Of a stretch of 20,048 bases of DNA, positions 1 to 7,719 are shown piece after piece. Within the stretch, counting starts at the first letter, position 1, and each line of letters opens with the position of its first letter. The DNA is from an uncultured Clostridium sp. (GTDB lineage: Bacteria; Bacillota_A; Clostridia; TANB77; CAG-508). The translations under genes and the position numbers were made by a program. The notes beneath the pieces were generated by a model. It was not told the DNA's origin, searched no databases, and saw nothing but the letters and a program-made list of their open reading frames with translations. Location of the stretch: the NCBI GenBank assembly GCA_905200315.1, contig CAJKKA010000017.1, positions 1-20,048 on the forward strand, written 5' to 3'.

Positions 1-103
1 CTCTAAATAATATACCTATAACATCTTGGATTCCTGACTCATAATACAATTTACAATCAAAACTTTGAATCCTTGATCTATTTTCTAATAACTTATCTAT
101 CAT
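1..103 (-). CDS. unrecognised protein, 5' part only (runs off left edge)
   Basis: An open frame starts with ATG at 103 and overlaps the stop of the preceding gene by an ATGA junction, which indicates translational coupling. It is still open after 34 codons at the window edge. The visible N-terminus begins MIDKLLENRSRIQSF and contains no motif I recognise. It would be the second gene of the unit driven by the promoter at 383-355. No separate strong ribosome binding site is visible, so its expression probably depends on the upstream gene. Function unknown. Confidence 0.5.
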   Translation of the reverse strand, partial: MIDKLLENRSRIQSFDCKLYYESGIQDVIGILFR

Positions 104-324
104 ATCAAGTATTCTTTTTTTTGCCTTGAATCAATATTTGGTATTGTTTGAATTTCTTTAATTACATCATCATGTGTTATATCTTTTAAATTATTTTCTT
201 TTATAAAACTTTCTCTTACTTCCAATTTTCTTTCAATTTCACTTTCTCTAATATCAAATATTTTTTCAAAGATATCATTTTTAATTGAATTTCCATCTTG
301 ATCAATAATAACAAGCCTTCTCAT
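100..324 (-). CDS. small hypothetical protein, first gene of a separate unit
   Basis: A 74-residue soluble, charged protein starting MRRLVIIDQDGN. I chose the ATG at 324 because an AGGAGG-type ribosome binding site ends 7 bases before it; a GTG directly upstream at 327 is the alternative. The middle is rich in Glu, Lys and Ile and is probably helical. It has no signal peptide or membrane segment. A clear sigma-A promoter lies about 30 bases upstream, so it is transcribed independently of the transfer operon, which ends at the terminator near 809-846. I do not recognise the family. Its position suggests an element maintenance or regulatory function, but that is inference only. Confidence 0.6.
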   Translation of the reverse strand: MRRLVIIDQDGNSIKNDIFEKIFDIRESEIERKLEVRESFIKENNLKDITHDDVIKEIQTIPNIDSRQKKEYLI

Positions 325-354
325 CACAACTCCTCCTCTCTTAAGTTGTGTGTG

Positions 355-383
355 ATATTAACTCTGTTTAAACTAATTGTCAA
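355..383 (-). promoter_or_regulatory. sigma-A type promoter for the 324-100 unit
   Basis: On the minus strand, TTGACA (383-378) is followed after exactly 17 bases by TAATAT (360-355). This is close to the housekeeping consensus with optimal spacing. Transcription would start around 348, just before the ribosome binding site of the gene at 324. Confidence 0.75.
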
Positions 384-393
384 CTTATCTTTA

Positions 394-412
394 CAGATTT
401 TATAAAAATCTG
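394..412. repeat. short hairpin upstream of the promoter
   Basis: CAGATTTT (394-401) and AAAATCTG (405-412) form a perfect 8-bp stem with a 3-base loop. There is no T-run on either side, so it does not look like a terminator. It sits directly upstream of the -35 element and could be a regulator site; this is not established. Confidence 0.4.
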
Positions 413-478
413 AAACCCTGAAATCCTTGAATGAGTAAAATGATGTATTATCCCCTTATATTCAAAAAAATAATACAC

Positions 479-515
479 CATAAACGAAACCCCTCATCCC
501 ATCATTTCGTTTATG
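479..515. repeat. 11-bp inverted repeat
   Basis: CATAAACGAAA (479-489) and its exact reverse complement TTTCGTTTATG (505-515) flank a 15-base C-rich spacer. No U-tract follows, so it is not an obvious terminator. It could be a binding site for a dimeric protein or a replication or transfer related structure; nothing here decides between these. Confidence 0.6.
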
Positions 516-808
516 ATAATCTAGTATGTAAATAATAATATTTACCACAAATGCTGTTATATAAAATAACATTGTCCATCCTTGCCCAAACTTTTTACAC
601 TCGTGTATCCCTTTTACAAGTTTTGCCTCCTGAAACTCTTTATTTATTGTGAGTATATGTTACAAAATCTCACTGACGCATTTCTTACAAATAGATTCTT
701 TGTAATCATACGAATGGACTTTATAGCATCGCCTCCATCAGAGCTATCACTTTATTATTTTATAACGAGTTTATGGCATCTCTCGTTCTCTTATTCATTT
801 TAATAAAT

Positions 809-846
809 AAAAAACTCTAGCCAATTTATAAGCTAGAGCCTTTTTT
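809..846. terminator. bidirectional intrinsic terminator closing the transfer operon
   Basis: CTCTAGC (815-821) and GCTAGAG (832-838) form a 7-bp GC-containing stem. It is followed by six T on the minus strand (complement of 809-814) and six T on the plus strand (841-846). It lies immediately after the stop codon of the gene ending at 848 and marks the 3' end of the long minus-strand array. Confidence 0.85.
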
Positions 847-847
847 G

Positions 848-1480
848 CTATTCAAATTCCTCTTCTTCGAATTTTTTTAGTGCTTCATTATCCTTTTGTT
901 TTACAATCTCCATTAATCCTTTTTCTAATTCTTGAAAATTTTTATAAGTTACAAATACATTTATATTATCTATATATTTTTCAGAAAAACCTGTTTCTAT
1001 AATACTCTTTTTCAAAAAATTTGCTAAAATTTCTTTATCTGTATCTTTTAAACTTTTAGTTTGAACATAGTTATTAATTAAATTTCTTGTACTTATATAA
1101 GAATCTTCTATTACTCTTTTTCCCATATACCCAACAAATTCTGCTAATTCTATTCCTTGATAAGTTGGGCTATCCATTATTTGATTATATATAATATTTT
1201 TTTCATCATCATAATAAAATGGACAATAATCTGTATAAAAAACCATATCTACATTAAATTCGTCATCAATTACTACATCTGCTACTCTTTCATCTCGATA
1301 TAATAATTGTAATATTTCATTTTTATATTTTTCTAACTTTATTTCTTTAGTATTGTAATCTGTCAAGTTCACTATTGTATTAAATTCAGAACAACTTTTT
1401 ATTCCATCTTCTACTATTTTATTTTCATAGTACCTTAACATTTCATCTTTATTCATTTCTATTGAAAATTTTTCTTCCAT
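848..1480 (-). CDS. soluble hypothetical protein with acidic C-terminal tail
   Basis: A 210-residue protein without signal peptide or membrane segments. I place the start at the ATG at 1480 because AAAGGTGATT lies directly before it; a longer reading from 1525 would overlap the previous gene and has no such site. It is the last gene of the long operon, 25 bases after the ArdC-like gene. The C-terminus ends in a run of Glu and then FE, the same type of tail seen on several other soluble accessory proteins here. No family recognised. Its position next to an antirestriction-like gene suggests an establishment or accessory role, as inference. Confidence 0.75.
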   Translation of the reverse strand: MEEKFSIEMNKDEMLRYYENKIVEDGIKSCSEFNTIVNLTDYNTKEIKLEKYKNEILQLLYRDERVADVVIDDEFNVDMVFYTDYCPFYYDDEKNIIYNQIMDSPTYQGIELAEFVGYMGKRVIEDSYISTRNLINNYVQTKSLKDTDKEILANFLKKSIIETGFSEKYIDNINVFVTYKNFQELEKGLMEIVKQKDNEALKKFEEEEFE

Positions 1481-1505
1481 AATCACCTTTCTTAAATGGA
1501 GTTCT

Positions 1506-2252
1506 TTATTCCATTTCTTCTTCATCTTCTTTTTGCTTTTCTATTTTATATATCTTTTCCTGTGATTCAAAATCTTTAACGAAATAATTCACAAATTTTT
1601 GCATATATTTCAAACTTTCTTTTAACCTTCGATTTTCTTTATCAACTCCCCATTTACATACTTCTGTTATGTTATAGTTTCTTGTATTAATTCCTAATTT
1701 TTTTGCTACTGCAAAAATAGTTGCTATAACCTCTGTCTGACTTTGACTTGCATATTTATCAACATCAAAATATGGAATATTTGAATTTCTTGTATTATGA
1801 CTTATATCACTAACAATTGATTCAATATTAGCCATTTGACTATTGGTATCATAATATAAACTTCTTCTAGCACACATTCCTTTTAAGATCGTATCTATAT
1901 ATTCTTTTTTATATTCCTTCTTTTTTATTATAGCATCTGTTTGTGATATATCGTAAACTTCTACTACCTTAAATTTAACATCATTATTTATTTTTATTCT
2001 TTTTATTATTTCAAGTGGTTTTTCGTCATCTTTAATTTTATATTTATATTTTTGATATTCTTCTTTAGTTGCTATAAATGATACATTATCTCTTTGTGAT
2101 TTCAATAATAGAATATTATTGTAACTTGTATTATACATTGTTGCTAATGTTTTTAAAAAGTCACGCATTTTACTTGGATTTTCAAATGTTTCTTGTGCCA
2201 TTTCATTTGTACTATTTATTAATTCTTGTACTCTATCATCTATATTAATCAC
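1506..2252 (-). CDS. ArdC/LtrC-like ssDNA-binding antirestriction-type protein
   Basis: A 248-residue protein. Residues about 15-110 resemble the N-terminal ssDNA-binding domain of ArdC and LtrC-like proteins: an NNILLLKSQ segment, then a KYKIKDDEKPLEI segment matching the usual GxxVxKGExxxxI pattern, then FKVVEVYDISQT, a hallmark stretch of this family. Family members protect or handle incoming single-stranded DNA on conjugative elements. The second half does not show a clear HExxH metalloprotease motif, so the ImmA/IrrE-like domain found in longer relatives is probably absent or degenerate. Start is the GTG at 2252, which overlaps the end of the 39-residue ORF upstream; an ATA a few codons later would be better spaced from AGGTGAT. 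The C-terminus is acidic (DEEEME). Confidence 0.7.
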   Translation of the reverse strand: MINIDDRVQELINSTNEMAQETFENPSKMRDFLKTLATMYNTSYNNILLLKSQRDNVSFIATKEEYQKYKYKIKDDEKPLEIIKRIKINNDVKFKVVEVYDISQTDAIIKKKEYKKEYIDTILKGMCARRSLYYDTNSQMANIESIVSDISHNTRNSNIPYFDVDKYASQSQTEVIATIFAVAKKLGINTRNYNITEVCKWGVDKENRRLKESLKYMQKFVNYFVKDFESQEKIYKIEKQKEDEEEME

Positions 2253-2364
2253 CTGCTTTCTTTTTCAAACTTTTCTTAATTTTTATATTATAACTCATTG
2301 TAGAATAAATCTTTTTATATCCTGAATTTTCTTTTCTTATTTTTTTTACTACTACTTCTTTCAA
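2245..2364 (-). CDS. small basic peptide (39 aa), probable short gene
   Basis: A short ORF starts with TTG at 2364 behind AAGGAGAAAAG, a strong ribosome binding site with good spacing. It ends with TAA at 2245, overlapping the GTG start of the ArdC-like gene by a few bases in a typical coupled arrangement. The product is strongly basic (many Lys, about one third of residues) with the end KKSLKKKAGD. It fills what would otherwise be a 120-base gap in a packed operon. It could be a nucleic-acid-binding peptide or a leader whose translation delivers ribosomes to the next gene. No family recognised. Confidence 0.55.
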   Translation of the reverse strand: MKEVVVKKIRKENSGYKKIYSTMSYNIKIKKSLKKKAGD

Positions 2365-2375
2365 CTTTTCTCCTT

Positions 2376-2978
2376 CTATGCTTCTGCCTCTTCCTCTTTA
2401 TCCACTTCATTTTTTTCATTTTCTTTGGTATTTTCAAATATCTTATTAATATATTTTTCTATTGTTTGAGATACTTTTTGCATAATTTCACTACTCTCAT
2501 ATTGTTTTGCAATCTTATGAATTCTAGCCAAATCCTGTACATGTGTTGTTTTTACTGTATCTTCTTTTTCTTGTACATGAATCTTTGTATTTTCAACATA
2601 TAATTGTCTTCTCTGTTCTATATAATTATCTTTTTCTTTAATTGTATCTGCATATAATTTATTTTGAATATCGATTTTTCCCTGTATACTATCTTTTTCA
2701 TTTCTTAACTCTGTAATTTTTGCATTTAGTAAATCTACTTGTTTTAAATCATTTTTTGATGCAAATGCTATATAAATTATTTTCTCTAATCTATTCATTT
2801 TATCTGTTTTGGCTAATATTGCTCTTTTTTCTTCTTCTAATTTTTCTATGTTTTGTTGTTTATCAAATTTACTATTTTCCATTTCTTTTTTTCTTGATTC
2901 TAATCCTGATAAATCATAATTTATTTTTTCAATTTTGGCATCCAATTCTTCCATTTGTTCTAATTTTATGTTTTTCAT
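2376..2978 (-). CDS. coiled-coil protein
   Basis: About 200 residues, dominated by heptad-like Leu/Ile/Lys/Glu repeats from residue about 5 to 140, so a long coiled coil is expected. There is no signal peptide. A short central segment with IIYIAFASKNDL interrupts the coil. Start taken as ATG at 2978 behind AAAGGATTGATAAT; a TTG at 3002 is a weaker alternative. The C-terminus is acidic (VDKEEEAEA). It follows the terminator of the large surface protein, so it either has its own promoter or depends on readthrough. Function unknown; coiled-coil proteins in such elements are often scaffolds or septum/channel accessory factors, but this is not shown here. Confidence 0.65.
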   Translation of the reverse strand: MKNIKLEQMEELDAKIEKINYDLSGLESRKKEMENSKFDKQQNIEKLEEEKRAILAKTDKMNRLEKIIYIAFASKNDLKQVDLLNAKITELRNEKDSIQGKIDIQNKLYADTIKEKDNYIEQRRQLYVENTKIHVQEKEDTVKTTHVQDLARIHKIAKQYESSEIMQKVSQTIEKYINKIFENTKENEKNEVDKEEEAEA

Positions 2979-3000
2979 ATTATCAATCCTTTCTTTTTTC

Positions 3001-3028
3001 AAAAAGGAGAGTTCTATTTGAACTCTCC
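3001..3028 (-). terminator. intrinsic terminator after the large surface protein
   Basis: A 9-bp stem, GGAGAGTTC paired with GAACTCTCC (3006-3014 and 3020-3028), with a 5-base loop and five T on the minus strand. It lies 10 bases after the stop codon at 3039 and explains why the surface protein frame cannot simply continue into a membrane anchor. Confidence 0.8.
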
Positions 3029-3038
3029 AAAATATATT

Positions 3039-5618
3039 CTAACATCCTGTTCTTGGTAATTTTACTTCTAATTTTTTTTCATATACTTTTGTAGTGTGAT
3101 CATCCTCATCAAATACATAATATGTTTTGTGATATCCTTCTACTTTTGTTTTGTTTGTAAATGTATCATCTTCTTTTACTGAAGCTTTAACTTTTACAAA
3201 TAATTGTGGTTTTTCTACTGAAGAAAATCCTACATCTACTTTTCCAAACTCTGCTTTAAATTCTGTTACATACTCATCCGCTTCTAATTCTAAATTTGAA
3301 AAATCAATATAGTTATTTGTTTGTGTATTCAAATTATCTCTTAATAATCTATAATCCTTTTTATTCGTTTTATAATATACGGCATAATTTAAATCTTGAT
3401 TATATGTTCCAGTTACAAGTTTTGTAGCAGTTACATAGTCTGTTGGTAAATAATCATACCAAGTAAAATCTTTTAATGGCACATTACCTGTATTTTTTAT
3501 TGTAAAATCATATTTAATCTCTTGATTTGCTGTTGTCTGAATAATTCCATCTTTTTCAACATCTATATCTGGATTATCAGGTTTATTGGTAATGTTTAAT
3601 TCAACAATTTCACCATGTTTAACTATCTCTGCTGAATATTCATTTTCGTTTAATTGATACCATTCTCCAGATTCCCCTTCCAATTCTTTTATATATTTTT
3701 TGCCTTTTTCTAATTTACTTGTAATTGCAATTCCATCTGCTCCTGTTGTAATTTTCTCTATAAAGTTTTTGTTTTCATCATATACTCCAAAAGATACATT
3801 TGGAATTGGTGTTCCTTTTTTATCTCCATTTATTTTGTTGTCTTCTTCTGATGTTTTTATTACTTTAATTTGTCCATATATTTTTTGATTTTCAAATGTA
3901 TAATTAACAATCTCATTTTCTTTTAATATGATTTTCTTCATTTCTGTATCTAATACATATTTTTCATTTGTTTTTGTTTCTCTTATATATAATTCAGGGT
4001 AATCTCTTACTGCATATCTTTTTGTATAACATTCTCCATTTTTATCTGTTTTTAATTTTTCTAAAACATTCCCATCTTTGTCTAAAACTTCAAGTTCAAC
4101 ATCTTTTAATTTTACTTCATGATTTTCCTTGTCAACTTTTATAATTTTTATTTGTGATTTTTTTAATTCATTTTCTACTGTTGTATTAGTAATTTCATTC
4201 CAATTTATTTTTATTTCAATTGGATTTTCATTAAGGTTATACCATTTTCCGGTTTTTTCTTCAATTAATGACCATTCTCCTGTTCTTAAACCTTTAATAT
4301 GAATTTCGCCGTTTGCATCAGTTGTATAATGTCCTGTTATTTTTTGAAATTCGTGTGAATATAATGCAAATTCAACTCCACCCAAAGTTATTTTTTTATT
4401 GTCAGCATCTACTTTATATACACTTAAGTCCCCTCTTTTGTGTTCATTTCCAATTGTTAATTCTTTATATGTATCATAATCTAAAAGAATTTCATTTTCT
4501 TTGTCATCCAAAATGTATTCAGATTTTGTTGCTATTTCTGTAGCAATTACTTTTCCTTGTTTTAATTTGCTCAATTCAATACAACCTTGAGAATCAGTTT
4601 TATAGTTTCCAATATTTTGTCCATCACTATATCTAAAATTAAATTCTACTCCTGCTATTGATTTTTTTGTTTCATTATCTATTTTTATAACTTTTATTTT
4701 TGATTTATAAGCATCTACTGATAATGTTGTTTCTCCACCTGCTGTATAATATGCATCATAAGTTAATGCATAATTTTGCCAATTAGGATTTGGGCTTTGT
4801 CCAAAAAATACTGGGTAACTTTTTACTTTACCATTTAATGATATTTTTCCATCAAAATTATCTAAAATTTTATCTTTAGGAACTACAACTTTAAAATGTT
4901 CATTACCACTAAATGTAGTTTTTGCATTACCACTTAAATCTGCAATATAACTTCCTTCTGGAAAATTACTAATTGATGTAACTGTATAATTAGATACATT
5001 TACATTACTTGTAACACTGTACTCTTGTGAATAATAGTTACTTCCATCTGCTTTAAAGCCTCCTATTTTATTTGCATTTAGTACACTGTTTGCTGATGGT
5101 GTTTCTGAGCCATATCTTGCTTGATTTACAATGTTTTTTATTGCATTAAATATTTTTGTTCCTCTTGCATCTCCACCACGATAAAAACTATCTACATCTC
5201 TATTATATATAACTGAATATACTGCTTGTTTTGTTGCTACAAATGCATCTTGATCATTTTCTACTCCAAGTTCTGAGGCACTTTTGTATGGAAATCCATT
5301 TACTATTGCTCTCCACACTTGAACATCTGATAATATTTCTGTTACATTTACACTGTAATTTTGTTCTTCTCCAACACCATGTTTATCAACATTTAAGCAA
5401 TATGCATAATGTAATACCCCATTATTTCTATATCCAACCATTGTTGTAATAACATAACTCCATATTCCTGATGTAGTTTTAAATTGCAAATGTTGACCAC
5501 AATCTCCTAAATTTTCTACATATGCAGAATTAACTTCAAAAGCATTTGCAATGCCTGACATTGAATTTACTAATATTAAAATTAGTAATATTATACTAAC
5601 TATTTTTTTTAATTTCAT
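3039..5618 (-). CDS. secreted thioester-domain/Cna-B repeat surface protein ending LPRTG-C
   Basis: An 859-residue secreted adhesin-like protein. Residues 1-26 are a signal peptide (LLILILV core, ANA end). Residues about 30-295 form a thioester domain: Cys74 in YAYCLN and Gln131 in TKQAVY are the expected thioester-forming pair, used by related adhesins to bind host surfaces covalently. Four SpaA/Cna-B type beta domains follow, starting near residues 307, 396, 488 and 582. A DUF11-like region spans about 684-845. The sequence ends LPRTGC: a sortase motif at the very C-terminus with no hydrophobic helix or basic tail, and a terminator follows directly. Start is ATG behind GGAGGTAAAAA. The sortase-like gene upstream suggests cell-wall attachment, but the missing anchor is odd. 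It probably aids mating-pair contact (inference). Confidence 0.9.
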   Translation of the reverse strand: MKLKKIVSIILLILILVNSMSGIANAFEVNSAYVENLGDCGQHLQFKTTSGIWSYVITTMVGYRNNGVLHYAYCLNVDKHGVGEEQNYSVNVTEILSDVQVWRAIVNGFPYKSASELGVENDQDAFVATKQAVYSVIYNRDVDSFYRGGDARGTKIFNAIKNIVNQARYGSETPSANSVLNANKIGGFKADGSNYYSQEYSVTSNVNVSNYTVTSISNFPEGSYIADLSGNAKTTFSGNEHFKVVVPKDKILDNFDGKISLNGKVKSYPVFFGQSPNPNWQNYALTYDAYYTAGGETTLSVDAYKSKIKVIKIDNETKKSIAGVEFNFRYSDGQNIGNYKTDSQGCIELSKLKQGKVIATEIATKSEYILDDKENEILLDYDTYKELTIGNEHKRGDLSVYKVDADNKKITLGGVEFALYSHEFQKITGHYTTDANGEIHIKGLRTGEWSLIEEKTGKWYNLNENPIEIKINWNEITNTTVENELKKSQIKIIKVDKENHEVKLKDVELEVLDKDGNVLEKLKTDKNGECYTKRYAVRDYPELYIRETKTNEKYVLDTEMKKIILKENEIVNYTFENQKIYGQIKVIKTSEEDNKINGDKKGTPIPNVSFGVYDENKNFIEKITTGADGIAITSKLEKGKKYIKELEGESGEWYQLNENEYSAEIVKHGEIVELNITNKPDNPDIDVEKDGIIQTTANQEIKYDFTIKNTGNVPLKDFTWYDYLPTDYVTATKLVTGTYNQDLNYAVYYKTNKKDYRLLRDNLNTQTNNYIDFSNLELEADEYVTEFKAEFGKVDVGFSSVEKPQLFVKVKASVKEDDTFTNKTKVEGYHKTYYVFDEDDHTTKVYEKKLEVKLPRTGC

Positions 5619-5632
5619 TTTTTACCTCCATT

Positions 5633-5655
5633 AAAAAAACACCCTAAAAGGTGTT
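5633..5655 (-). terminator. weak terminator or attenuator before the surface protein gene
   Basis: On the minus strand AACACC (5655-5650) pairs with GGTGTT (5643-5638) across a 6-base loop and is followed by seven T. It lies between the stop of the small membrane protein and the ribosome binding site of the 859-residue gene. It may reduce transcription into the large surface protein gene. Confidence 0.6.
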
Positions 5656-5665
5656 CTATTATTTT

Positions 5666-5920
5666 TTATTTAATTTCATTTTCTACAACTACTTTATTTT
5701 CTCTTTCAATTATATTTTGTATTATTTCATCTCTATGTATATGTCTATATATTTGAATATAAGCTACTAAAAGCACAAAAACTATGATGCAAACAAGATA
5801 AAATTTTGCTGCAAAATTTAGTTCCCATTTTGGTTTTATTTCGACTTTATAAACTTTGTCTTTCTCTTTTTTCATATAAACCACATCCTCTTCTTTGTGC
5901 TTATTGTAACCCATTTTCAT
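5666..5920 (-). CDS. small single-pass membrane protein
   Basis: Up to 84 residues, with one hydrophobic segment at about residues 39-58 (FYLVCIIVFVLLVAYIQIY), a charged N-terminal half and a charged C-terminal tail. The start is uncertain: ATG at 5920 lies two bases after the sortase stop but lacks a strong ribosome binding site, while the ATG at 5875 follows GAGG at a long distance. Its position between the sortase and its presumed substrate suggests it belongs to the surface-display part of the operon. No family recognised. Confidence 0.6.
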   Translation of the reverse strand: MKMGYNKHKEEDVVYMKKEKDKVYKVEIKPKWELNFAAKFYLVCIIVFVLLVAYIQIYRHIHRDEIIQNIIERENKVVVENEIK

Positions 5921-5922
5921 TT

Positions 5923-6499
5923 TTATTTCAAGTTATTTTCCACAATTTCTGTTGCTTGCACACATAACCTTTGCAATTTCTTATTTGCAATACAAGTTAT
6001 TAATGTTAATTTATTTTGATCTGTTTCTTTTAATAAATTCCAGTCTGTTTCTAGTATTGTTTGTATATTATCAACTTTATACTTTCTTGTAAAAAAATTT
6101 GTTTTATATGTAATTATATCTCCATTTTCTAATTCATTTAATCTAGCAAAATACGAATTTTTATTACCTCTATTATGTCCTGCAAGTCCAACATTGCCAT
6201 CATAAGTTGATGTATTTTCTATATGTCCTATATATTCGTTCAATATTTCATTACTACTACCTTCTTTTACTTCAGCTTTTAAGCCGTATTTTTTCAATAC
6301 TAATTATGCCTAATATTCCATCTTTTAATATGTCTGAATCGTCTGCTTGATTATATGTAATATTTTCAAATTTAGAATCTGTTGTTATATTATTGGGATC
6401 AACTAAATTTTTATCATATACAATGCAATAATACAATGCACCACCAATTATTATAACCAATAAAATGCAAATACTTATTTTAACAATTTTATTTTTCAT
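5923..6499 (-). CDS. sortase (class D-like), read through a +1 shift at a CGG codon
   Basis: A 191-residue transpeptidase that would attach LPxTG proteins to the cell wall. Residues 5-25 form the N-terminal membrane anchor. The catalytic residues are visible: His108 (LAGHNRG), Cys169 (TLITCI) and Arg177 (RLCVQA), the last resembling class D enzymes. The gene is split: frame 0 from ATG 6499 (behind AGGAGGATAGA) ends at 6272, before any catalytic residue, while the catalytic part is in the +1 frame. The junction is GAA AAA ATA C GGC TTA; skipping the C at 6286 gives IEKIGLKAEV, a normal sortase beta strand. Without the shift no active enzyme is possible. A TTG at 6297 could in theory start the second half alone, but it has no ribosome binding site. 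Confidence 0.85.
6283..6286 (-). other. +1 recoding site, CGG-C (sortase)
   Basis: In-frame CGG after ATA (Ile71); the next base is C. Skipping C6286 reads GGC as Gly72 and restores the sortase frame. In frame 0 translation would stop at 6272. Confidence 0.8.
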
Positions 6500-6511
6500 T
6501 CTATCCTCCTA

Positions 6512-7330
6512 CTATGCAATTTTATTTTTCTTTTTTCTTTTCCAAAGAAATATTCCGCTTATTACTAAAATACCAGTTCCTGCTGTTGCCACTACTATTG
6601 GTGTATAATTTGTTTTTTCTTCTATTTCTTCTTGAGGCATTTCTTTATATTTTATATTAAAGGTTATTGACTCTGTTTCTTCTTTTTCCAATGTTCCTAT
6701 ATATGTTACAGTTGCCAAATAGCTTTTTACTATTTTCCTTTCTTTTATTCCTTCATATTGCATCTCTCCATTATATGCTATTGGAACATCTTGCCCTTCA
6801 ATCTTTTCTACTTGTGAAATATTCCAAATTGGATTTACTAAATAATAAGTAACTCCATTTTCTTCAATACTCTTTGGAATATCGTTTAATTCATTAGTTG
6901 GTACATTTTCATATTTTTTTGTTAATGCTACTTTGTATTGCTCTATATAACTATCCTTTATTTTTATATCTAATGAATTATTTTGCAATTCTAAAATCCC
7001 TGACATTCCATCCTTTGTCATTTCAATTTTATTTTCAAACATATTTAACACATCGTATTTGTTATTCGTATATACTATTTTTTGTTTTGTTTGAGTTTCT
7101 TCTTTATTAATATTTTGTTTATTTTCTTGTTTTGACACATCTTGTAATTCATATTTAACATTATCAATATTAATATTTTTTTGAATATTTTTTTCAAATT
7201 CTTCAGCATTCTCTATTGATATTTTTTCATTTATTTCATAATCTTTTAATTCACTATTTGATGCAAAACAATTTGTTGAAAAAAGTGCTAGTATTAACAT
7301 ACTCAATCCTATAATTCTTGATTTATTCAA
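6512..7330 (-). CDS. membrane-anchored secreted protein of unknown function
   Basis: A 272-residue protein with a signal peptide (residues 1-23, ending CFA), a long extracytoplasmic region, a transmembrane helix near residues 246-263 (VVATAGTGILVISGIFLW) and a KRKKKNK tail. This is the architecture of a sortase substrate, but no clear LPxTG precedes the helix (the segment is EEKTNYTPIVV), so it is probably held by the membrane helix alone. It starts with TTG at 7330, which overlaps the end of the previous gene; the AGGAGG ribosome binding site lies inside the Glu-rich codons of that gene. It lies directly upstream of the sortase, 12 bases apart, so the two are co-expressed. Confidence 0.8.
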   Translation of the reverse strand: MNKSRIIGLSMLILALFSTNCFASNSELKDYEINEKISIENAEEFEKNIQKNINIDNVKYELQDVSKQENKQNINKEETQTKQKIVYTNNKYDVLNMFENKIEMTKDGMSGILELQNNSLDIKIKDSYIEQYKVALTKKYENVPTNELNDIPKSIEENGVTYYLVNPIWNISQVEKIEGQDVPIAYNGEMQYEGIKERKIVKSYLATVTYIGTLEKEETESITFNIKYKEMPQEEIEEKTNYTPIVVATAGTGILVISGIFLWKRKKKNKIA

Positions 7331-7706
7331 ATTCTTCTTCCTCCTCTTCTTTTAATTCTTCATTTAATTTTTTTCTTATGTCCCTTATAAATTGAAATTC
7401 CTTCATTAATTCAGGAATTTTTGTTCTTTTTCTAAATTCTATATCTCCACTTTCTTCTCCAAGTCTACAAAAAACATATCCATCTTTTAATTTACTTAAA
7501 CTTTTTTCAAGTGCTTGAACTTCTTCAAATTCTTTATAGTATTTTAGAGAATCCCAATACATAAATACACAATCTTTATTATTTTCTTTATAGTCGTGTT
7601 TATTAACATAGTCTAACAAATTTTCTGTCATTTTAGCTTGTGCATCTTCTACCTTCTTAAAATCTTTTTTCGTTACTGCAATCATTACTTCACTATAATA
7701 TCCCAC
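7323..7706 (-). CDS. soluble hypothetical protein (MGYYSE-type) with poly-Glu tail
   Basis: A 127-residue cytoplasmic protein that begins MGYYSEVMIAVTKKD. I recall similar small proteins in phages and conjugative elements, but with no known function. It starts with GTG at 7706 behind GGAAAGGAAAAAAT. The C-terminus is six Glu followed by FE. The same Glu codons contain the AGGAGG that serves the next gene, and its last codons contain that gene's TTG start. The tail matches those of other accessory proteins in this window. Confidence 0.75.
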   Translation of the reverse strand: MGYYSEVMIAVTKKDFKKVEDAQAKMTENLLDYVNKHDYKENNKDCVFMYWDSLKYYKEFEEVQALEKSLSKLKDGYVFCRLGEESGDIEFRKRTKIPELMKEFQFIRDIRKKLNEELKEEEEEEFE

Positions 7707-7719
7707 ATTTTTTCCTTTC

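Larger units (their letters stand above)
384..808. other. gene-poor intergenic region with a large palindrome
   Basis: This stretch of about 425 bases separates the transfer operon terminator from the next promoter. It holds the 8-bp hairpin at 394-412 and an 11-bp inverted repeat at 479-515. On the minus strand one frame stays open from about 655 to 460 and would encode a short hydrophobic segment, but it has no credible start codon next to a ribosome binding site. It may be a decayed gene, a small RNA or a junction region. I see no gene here that I can support. Confidence 0.5.

Noticed and set aside
582..803. Plus-strand open frame of 73 codons in the gap
   Set aside because: It starts at TTG without a ribosome binding site, has no recognisable motif and runs towards the bidirectional terminator; treated as a chance frame.
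2720..3094. Plus-strand hydrophobic frames such as 2720-3094, 11069-11332, 12386-12805 and 12711-13085
   Set aside because: They are antisense shadows of Lys/Glu/Asn-rich genes, which give Phe/Leu/Ser-rich translations on the other strand.
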